From DATEZO01 sp035255485 (GTDB taxonomy: Bacteria > Pseudomonadota > Gammaproteobacteria > Burkholderiales > Burkholderiaceae_D): a DNA stretch of 26,659 bases. The notes below the pieces were generated by a model. That model was not told the origin of the DNA. It saw only the letters and a program-made list of their open reading frames with translations, and ran no database searches. The position numbers and the translations under genes are program-made. Location of the stretch: NCBI GenBank assembly GCA_035255485.1, contig DATEZO010000028.1:1-26659 (forward strand). The letters run 5' to 3'. This document shows positions 22,853 to 26,659 of this stretch, in pieces; within the stretch, counting starts at the first letter, position 1; each line of letters starts with the position of its first letter.

Positions 22853-24090
22853 CCTCAATGTCGATCAACGTCATCGGTGGGGCATACGGTGAAACTTGCG
22901 CCTTCCCACGCATGGAAGTGTATCGAGGCAGTGGTGGCCGGGCCGCGGCCATGCTGTCCTCCCTCGGTGTTTCCGTAACGTTCCACACGCAGATTGGACC
23001 GGCACTTCTTCCCTTTTTCGAGGGAATGGCAATGGAGTTTTCCTATTCGCTCCATGCCGTGAAACGAAACGAGGACATCTGGTTCCGGTACCGGCATCCG
23101 CTGGGCCAACCGACAATTCATCCCGTGACTATTCCAACCATCGGCCAAGCTGAAGAGATCCACGCAGACTACGCTTTGGTATTCGGGATGATTGAAGGGC
23201 GTCCTACAGTACATGCCAATCGAGTTGTTTATGATCCTCAAGACGGTTTCCAGGCACAGCATTTCGCCGCAAACGGCTCCAGCGCAAATGAGATCGCACT
23301 AGTCGTATCCTATTCCGAGGGCAAAGCGCTGACTGGTGAAATCGAACCCATCGCAATGGCGGACAAGCTCCTTACCGATCCTAAGGTTGTCGCGGTTGTC
23401 ATCAAATGCGGCCCGTCGGGCGCACTCGTGAAGACGAAGAATGATCAAGACTGGGTTCGGGCATTCCCCACCACCAGAGTATATAAAATCGGTTCCGGCG
23501 ACGCATTTTCGGCGGCATTCGCCTTTGCATGGCTGATGACTGGCGAAGATGCTGTGGCCGCAGCGTGGTTCGCCTCTCGAGTGGCCGCTGCCTATGTCGA
23601 GACAGCACACGACCGATTTGATAACACGGCGATCGCGACATTCAGGAAAGACGCCCACGACGCATATCAGAAATTCGGAAAGGGACACCCACGCGGCATC
23701 CCAGATACCGCCATTTATTTGGCAGGCCCGTTCTTCAACACGGCCCAGCAATGGCTGGTCGACGAGGTACGAGACATATTGCTCGATATGGGATTTCGAG
23801 TGTTCTCGCCCATACACGACGTCGGCCCTGGACCGGCAGATGTGGTTGCACGAGCCGACCTATATGAACTGGAACAGTGCGGTTTGGTGTTGGCGCTCCT
23901 TGACGGCATGGATCCTGGAACGATCTTCGAGGTAGGATATGCACGCGCACGAAATATCCCCGTGGTAATCATTGCAGAGTCTGCGGATGCCAATGCGTTG
24001 ACGATGATGCTCGGCTCGGGATGTGAAATCGCTCATGACCTGACAACCGGTGTTTATGCAGCGATCTGGCATGTGATGGGCGATGTCTGA
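22849..24090 (+). CDS. Fusion of PfkB-type sugar kinase and nucleoside 2-deoxyribosyltransferase-like domain
   Basis: 413 aa. Residues 1-260 are a PfkB/ribokinase fold: an N-terminal GGAYGET and GGRAAAMLSSLG segment, VVIKCGPSGALV at 183-194 and the signature GSGDAFSAAFAFAW at 215-228 with catalytic Asp218. After a linker (about 262-285), residues 286-413 are a nucleoside deoxyribosyltransferase-like domain: IYLAGPFFNTAQQW at 289-302, ARADLYELEQCGLVLALLDG at 334-353 and the catalytic-type DPGTIFEVGYA with Glu361. Such enzymes move a base between deoxyribose units or cleave the glycosidic bond, while PfkB kinases phosphorylate sugars or nucleosides. One chain could process a modified nucleoside in two steps. 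It overlaps both neighbours (4 and 8 nt). Confidence 0.85.
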   Translation: MTSMSINVIGGAYGETCAFPRMEVYRGSGGRAAAMLSSLGVSVTFHTQIGPALLPFFEGMAMEFSYSLHAVKRNEDIWFRYRHPLGQPTIHPVTIPTIGQAEEIHADYALVFGMIEGRPTVHANRVVYDPQDGFQAQHFAANGSSANEIALVVSYSEGKALTGEIEPIAMADKLLTDPKVVAVVIKCGPSGALVKTKNDQDWVRAFPTTRVYKIGSGDAFSAAFAFAWLMTGEDAVAAAWFASRVAAAYVETAHDRFDNTAIATFRKDAHDAYQKFGKGHPRGIPDTAIYLAGPFFNTAQQWLVDEVRDILLDMGFRVFSPIHDVGPGPADVVARADLYELEQCGLVLALLDGMDPGTIFEVGYARARNIPVVIIAESADANALTMMLGSGCEIAHDLTTGVYAAIWHVMGDV

Positions 24091-24676
24091 TCTCTTGTTG
24101 CTCTCCGGCGGTATCGATTCGACCGCCTTGGCGTCCTGGCTCAGGCCAGACATCTGCCTGACTATCGATTATGGACAACGAGCAGCTGCCGCCGAAATAC
24201 AAGCATCGCAGCAGATTTGTGCCGACTTATCGTTGCGGCATGAGGTACTGACAGCGCGCATCCCAAGCCTCGGTGCTGGCGACATGGCCGGCACTGCGCC
24301 AACGATGCACTCCGCCAATTCCGAATTTTGGCCGTTCCGCAACCAATATCTGATCACGCTCGGTGCGATGGCTGCAGTCAAATATGCATGCAAGCATGTC
24401 TTCATCGGAACCGTGTCAACCGATGATCGCCACGCCGATGGATCGGTTCAATTCATCGGCTCCTTGGATGCCCTTCTCGCATTGCAGGAAGGGGAAATTC
24501 ACTTGGTAGCGCCAGCCAAACATTTAACCACCGCTGAATTGGTGAAGCAGTCGAGGCTGTCGCAGGCGACCTTGGGTTGGACTCACTCCTGCCATACCGG
24601 TGATCTGGCTTGCGGAAATTGCCGCGGTTGTGCCAAACACTCCGAAGTCATGGCCGAATTGGGCTGGTCTCGTTGA
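24083..24676 (+). CDS. QueC-like 7-cyano-7-deazaguanine synthase family protein
   Basis: 197 aa, overlapping the fusion gene by 8 nt. The PP-loop SGGIDS at 8-13 binds ATP; IDYGQRAAAAE at 28-38 and WPFRNQYLITLGAMAA at 83-98 are QueC signatures; and the C-terminal zinc site has four cysteines (170, 177, 180, 183; SCHTGDLACGNCRGC). QueC adenylates a carboxy-deazaguanine and converts it to the nitrile preQ0. Defence-linked relatives (QatC, and the QueC-like Cap9 of type IV CBASS) act in immunity, and Cap9 is reported to attach a deazaguanine to a protein N-terminus. No queD, queE or queF genes are nearby, so a defence role is more likely than queuosine synthesis. Confidence 0.88.
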   Translation: MSDLLLLSGGIDSTALASWLRPDICLTIDYGQRAAAAEIQASQQICADLSLRHEVLTARIPSLGAGDMAGTAPTMHSANSEFWPFRNQYLITLGAMAAVKYACKHVFIGTVSTDDRHADGSVQFIGSLDALLALQEGEIHLVAPAKHLTTAELVKQSRLSQATLGWTHSCHTGDLACGNCRGCAKHSEVMAELGWSR

Positions 24677-25507
24677 CTACGATGCCATCGAAAGTTGCAG
24701 TTGCGTTGGCTGAATAGGCAATACAGTTTGCTGCCCACCTTCGCAACAGATACTCTCTACGACCCTCAGGGCAGCGTCGCCGAAAGACCGCATCTGATCC
24801 CAGATCAAGCAATCGAGGACCGCCGGACGCGCATCGAGCGCACGACAAAAATCGATGAAGCGCGATTCCATCTCAAAATAGTCTCGTTCGACCCGTTGCT
24901 CCGGCGTAAATAGCCTGCACAATATGCCGGCACGTACCAAGTGAATATCCAGGATCGCCACTTCGTCGGAGTCCAAGAAATTCCTTGCCACCCACCCGGC
25001 CGTCTTCGGACCAACCCCCTTTATCTTCAGTAGGTCATCTCGCAACGCACGCCCATTATTCAATCGAATGTTATGGGACCGCAGATATGTCATCGCGCCA
25101 GCAAGGTATTTTGCCTTTTGGCTCGGATAGCGGTACCGCACGGGCCGCCCATTAACATCCAAAGGTTGTTGGAGCACCGAAGTCCATTTTTCTATGGACG
25201 ATTCGCGCGCAGCAATAAGGCCGGCAACACGGCATGCGTCGTATGCAGCAGTCGATAATTCTGCGGTAATACCGTAACCGCCAAGCATGCAAAACACCAA
25301 TTCTTCATCGAGCGTGCCGCACGCATGATAGGGGGAATGCGGTATGTCCGATAATCCACTCATCCATAACTGCGACAACCAGTAAGCTGGCGTAAATATT
25401 ACCCATGGCTCCCCCCATGGCACGCCAGGCAAGACTTGGTCATCGGCATCCGGCAGCTCGCGACAAATTTCGGTGTCGTCAATCCAATAATGAAGGGTTT
25501 GCGTCAC
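24677..25507 (-). CDS. HhH-GPD DNA glycosylase, OGG-like
   Basis: 276 aa. The helix-hairpin-helix KIKGVGPKTAGWVARNFL (161-178) and AILDIHLVR (184-192) align with the OGG1 active site: Lys168 corresponds to the Schiff-base lysine and Asp187 to the catalytic aspartate, which predicts a bifunctional glycosylase/lyase. The N-terminal 120 residues (RELPDADDQVLPGVPWGEPW) are unlike Nth or MutY, and no iron-sulfur cysteine cluster is seen. It would remove a modified purine from DNA. Its stop codon directly abuts that of the QueC-like gene, and its start overlaps the methyltransferase stop by 4 nt. OGG-like proteins also accompany QueC-like ones in type IV CBASS. Confidence 0.85.
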   Translation of the reverse strand: MTQTLHYWIDDTEICRELPDADDQVLPGVPWGEPWVIFTPAYWLSQLWMSGLSDIPHSPYHACGTLDEELVFCMLGGYGITAELSTAAYDACRVAGLIAARESSIEKWTSVLQQPLDVNGRPVRYRYPSQKAKYLAGAMTYLRSHNIRLNNGRALRDDLLKIKGVGPKTAGWVARNFLDSDEVAILDIHLVRAGILCRLFTPEQRVERDYFEMESRFIDFCRALDARPAVLDCLIWDQMRSFGDAALRVVESICCEGGQQTVLPIQPTQLQLSMAS

Positions 25508-26217
25508 GGAGTTACCTCCCTGTGCAACTTATTAGATAGCCACGCGCAGAGAGCCTGTTGCTCGACGATAGACAGTTGATCAATACGATCCCGTATTCGC
25601 ATTTGACGCCGTCGAATCACCTCTCGCTCACGGAAGTTATCTCCCAGGTACCGATCATCGTGCAATACCTTCGGCGTGGGGAAATTGAACCAAACCCACT
25701 CCTCCCGCGTATCGACATGAGTGCGCATATTGAATCGATGTACCGACCATCCCGCCAACTTGCGCTCATATAGGGAAGAGGGATAGCCTGACAATAGAAT
25801 TTTGCAGGGCAAACCGGTCAGACAATCCAGCAATCGCTCATGGTCACGTACCGAATAATCGAAGCGATAAACGCGCGACCGGCGACGTGTATCCGGGTGA
25901 TATGGCGGATCGGCGTAGATCACGGTATCGCCGTCGAGTTGAGCGTTACCCAGATAATCAACGGCGTCGCCGTGGACGGCCTCACACATGGTTGACCAGT
26001 TTGTACGCCAGTTCGTCACGACGTCTGGATCCAGATCAATGCCGATCTGCCTGTCGGCAGGCCGCTTGTGTCGCATTACCGCGCCGCCGCCGAGATGCGT
26101 TTCGATGTACTGCCGATGCGGTGGCATCAGGTTGATTAATTGGGCAAAGCAGGTGCCCTTCCCGCCGTCATATCGCATGACGAAAGTATCGCCAGAATTG
26201 GCGAGGGGGTCAAGCAT
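25504..26217 (-). CDS. D12-class (Dam-like) adenine-N6 DNA methyltransferase
   Basis: 237 aa. RYDGGKG at 15-21 and YIETHLGGGAVM at 37-48 form the cofactor site (compare YxEPFxGGGAV of Dam/MboIIA), QIGIDLDPDVV at 57-67 is the next strand, and YADPPYHPDTRRRS at 101-114 carries the catalytic DPPY. It is a little shorter than Dam and lacks a separate recognisable target-recognition domain. A second in-frame ATG at 26178 (directly before RYDGGKG) is also possible; neither start has a strong ribosome site. It forms an operon with the OGG-like gene. Methylation may mark self DNA or protect it from the glycosylase; this is inferred. Confidence 0.85.
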   Translation of the reverse strand: MLDPLANSGDTFVMRYDGGKGTCFAQLINLMPPHRQYIETHLGGGAVMRHKRPADRQIGIDLDPDVVTNWRTNWSTMCEAVHGDAVDYLGNAQLDGDTVIYADPPYHPDTRRRSRVYRFDYSVRDHERLLDCLTGLPCKILLSGYPSSLYERKLAGWSVHRFNMRTHVDTREEWVWFNFPTPKVLHDDRYLGDNFREREVIRRRQMRIRDRIDQLSIVEQQALCAWLSNKLHREVTP

Positions 26218-26557
26218 TTCCTATTGTTAACACACGCCCCAAGCATTACTACTATTCACTACGTATCAATGGTATAACGATTCCCGGTGACTTGTCTTCG
26301 TAGAAAGTGAGCGGCGCCAATGACCTCCAGTTCGATTGTCAAATCGGGAATCGAACCGGCCTCCGACTTCACGGCCGATGGCGCTGAATTTGGGATATTC
26401 ATGGGAAGCGGAGGCTTGCCCAAAAATCGAACCTTTCCGCCCTTTCCGCAGGATTTCGCACGAGTTTTCAGGAATTTGCATTGCCCGATTGAGCAAGTGG
26501 GACCCGAGATGCCACCCCACCACCAACTCGAATTATTTCGAGCAGCATTTGTCAGAG
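26218..26557. other. Intergenic stretch with small hairpins, no supported gene
   Basis: Short open frames on both strands have no ribosome sites, no family resemblance and mutually overlapping layouts, so none is called. Visible structure: TTCGATT/AATCGAA arms around 26331-26355 and a perfect CTCGAA-TTAT-TTCGAG hairpin at 26527-26542. Together with the strong terminator that follows, this could be an untranslated RNA on the plus strand or the remnant of a lost gene. The first bases (26218-26275) should hold the promoter of the methyltransferase/glycosylase operon, but no clear -35/-10 pair stands out. Confidence 0.4.
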
Positions 26558-26593
26558 AACCCACGCAAGCATCGCTGTTTGCGTGGGTTTTTT
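26558..26593 (+). terminator. Strong Rho-independent terminator
   Basis: A perfect 11-bp inverted repeat, AACCCACGCAA (26558-26568) and TTGCGTGGGTT (26579-26589), with a 10-base loop ends in a run of six T residues (26588-26593). The T-run is on the plus strand only, so it stops a plus-strand transcript whose gene is not obvious upstream. Confidence 0.85.
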
Positions 26594-26634
26594 GCTTTCT
26601 CCCCCGACAACACCAATCCTGAGCTGAGGCGTCC

Positions 26635-26659
26635 ATGGCAATGAGACACATGAAAGGCT
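26635..26659 (+). CDS. Possible start of a gene running off the window
   Basis: An ATG at 26635 with TGAGG five bases upstream opens a frame (MAMRHMKG) to the window edge, just after the strong terminator. Only eight residues are visible, so no family can be named and the call is tentative. Confidence 0.25.

Noticed and set aside
20488..26217. Labelling the cluster type IV CBASS or Qat
   Set aside because: No CD-NTase, TGT-like, KAP ATPase or TatD gene is recognisable; only the QueC-like and OGG-like parts are shared.
26325..26365. tRNA T-arm-like stretch (minus strand GGTTCGATTCCC)
   Set aside because: The flanking bases do not form a T stem or a cloverleaf, so it is not a tRNA or a clear att remnant.
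26259..26651. Small open frames on both strands near the right end
   Set aside because: They overlap each other and the strong terminator, have no ribosome sites and encode low-plausibility sequence.
1..26659. CRISPR arrays, rRNA genes and insertion sequences
   Set aside because: No regularly spaced direct repeats, rRNA-like segments or DDE transposase genes were seen on reading both strands.

Overview
The window looks like an accessory region of a high-GC proteobacterium. The phage genes and the recombinase/ParB/RepB trio resemble those of Burkholderiales, Xanthomonadales or Pseudomonas relatives, but no housekeeping gene fixes the genus. It reads as a stack of mobile and conflict-related modules with almost no spare DNA between them.

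Layout. (1) 1-2032 (+): the end of a tailed-prophage late operon. It holds the C-terminus of a gpJ-like tail tip protein, a DUF2793 protein, a DUF6127-like membrane protein, a 3TM-type holin and a GH24 endolysin, closely spaced and partly overlapping. (2) 2155-13908: a large putative anti-phage island. A minus-strand operon runs HTH regulator > DUF499 AAA+ ATPase > short PglZ-like phosphatase > DUF1156 DNA methyltransferase > 166-aa orphan > SNF2 helicase > 276-aa orphan, and a DUF488 gene converges on it. It shares components with type 3 BREX (DUF1156 methylase, SNF2 helicase, PglZ, large ATPase) but lacks recognisable BrxF and BrxA, and its PglZ is only 329 aa. (3) 14015-15560 (-): a toxin-antitoxin-like pair (XRE-ImmA/IrrE plus PIN) with a dyad around its promoter; 15705-16267 (+) holds two small unknown genes. 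(4) 16305-20352: a serine recombinase/ParB/RepB-like mobile module with a zinc-ribbon gene and two long dyads at its ends. (5) 20488-26217: an unusual nucleobase-centred cluster. The plus-strand unit holds a frameshifted Zn-motif protein, a UPF0489 arginase-fold protein, a 105-aa protein with a Gly/Ser tail, a PfkB kinase-nucleoside deoxyribosyltransferase fusion and a QueC-like enzyme. Its last stop codon abuts the stop of a minus-strand pair, an OGG-like DNA glycosylase and a D12-class adenine methyltransferase. (6) 26218-26659: no convincing gene except a possible start at the very edge; it carries hairpins and a strong terminator.

How they may work together. The first island has the parts of a modification-based defence: a methyltransferase marks self DNA, while the ATPase, helicase and phosphatase-fold protein act on unmarked DNA. 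The second cluster is the best candidate for an undescribed system. QueC-like and OGG-like proteins also occur together in type IV CBASS, but no CD-NTase is visible here. They are joined instead by base-exchange and sugar-kinase domains on one polypeptide, a small tail protein and a DNA methyltransferase. A workable hypothesis is that modified bases are handled between DNA, free nucleoside and a protein N-terminus. All functional statements rest on motif reading by eye; no database search was run.
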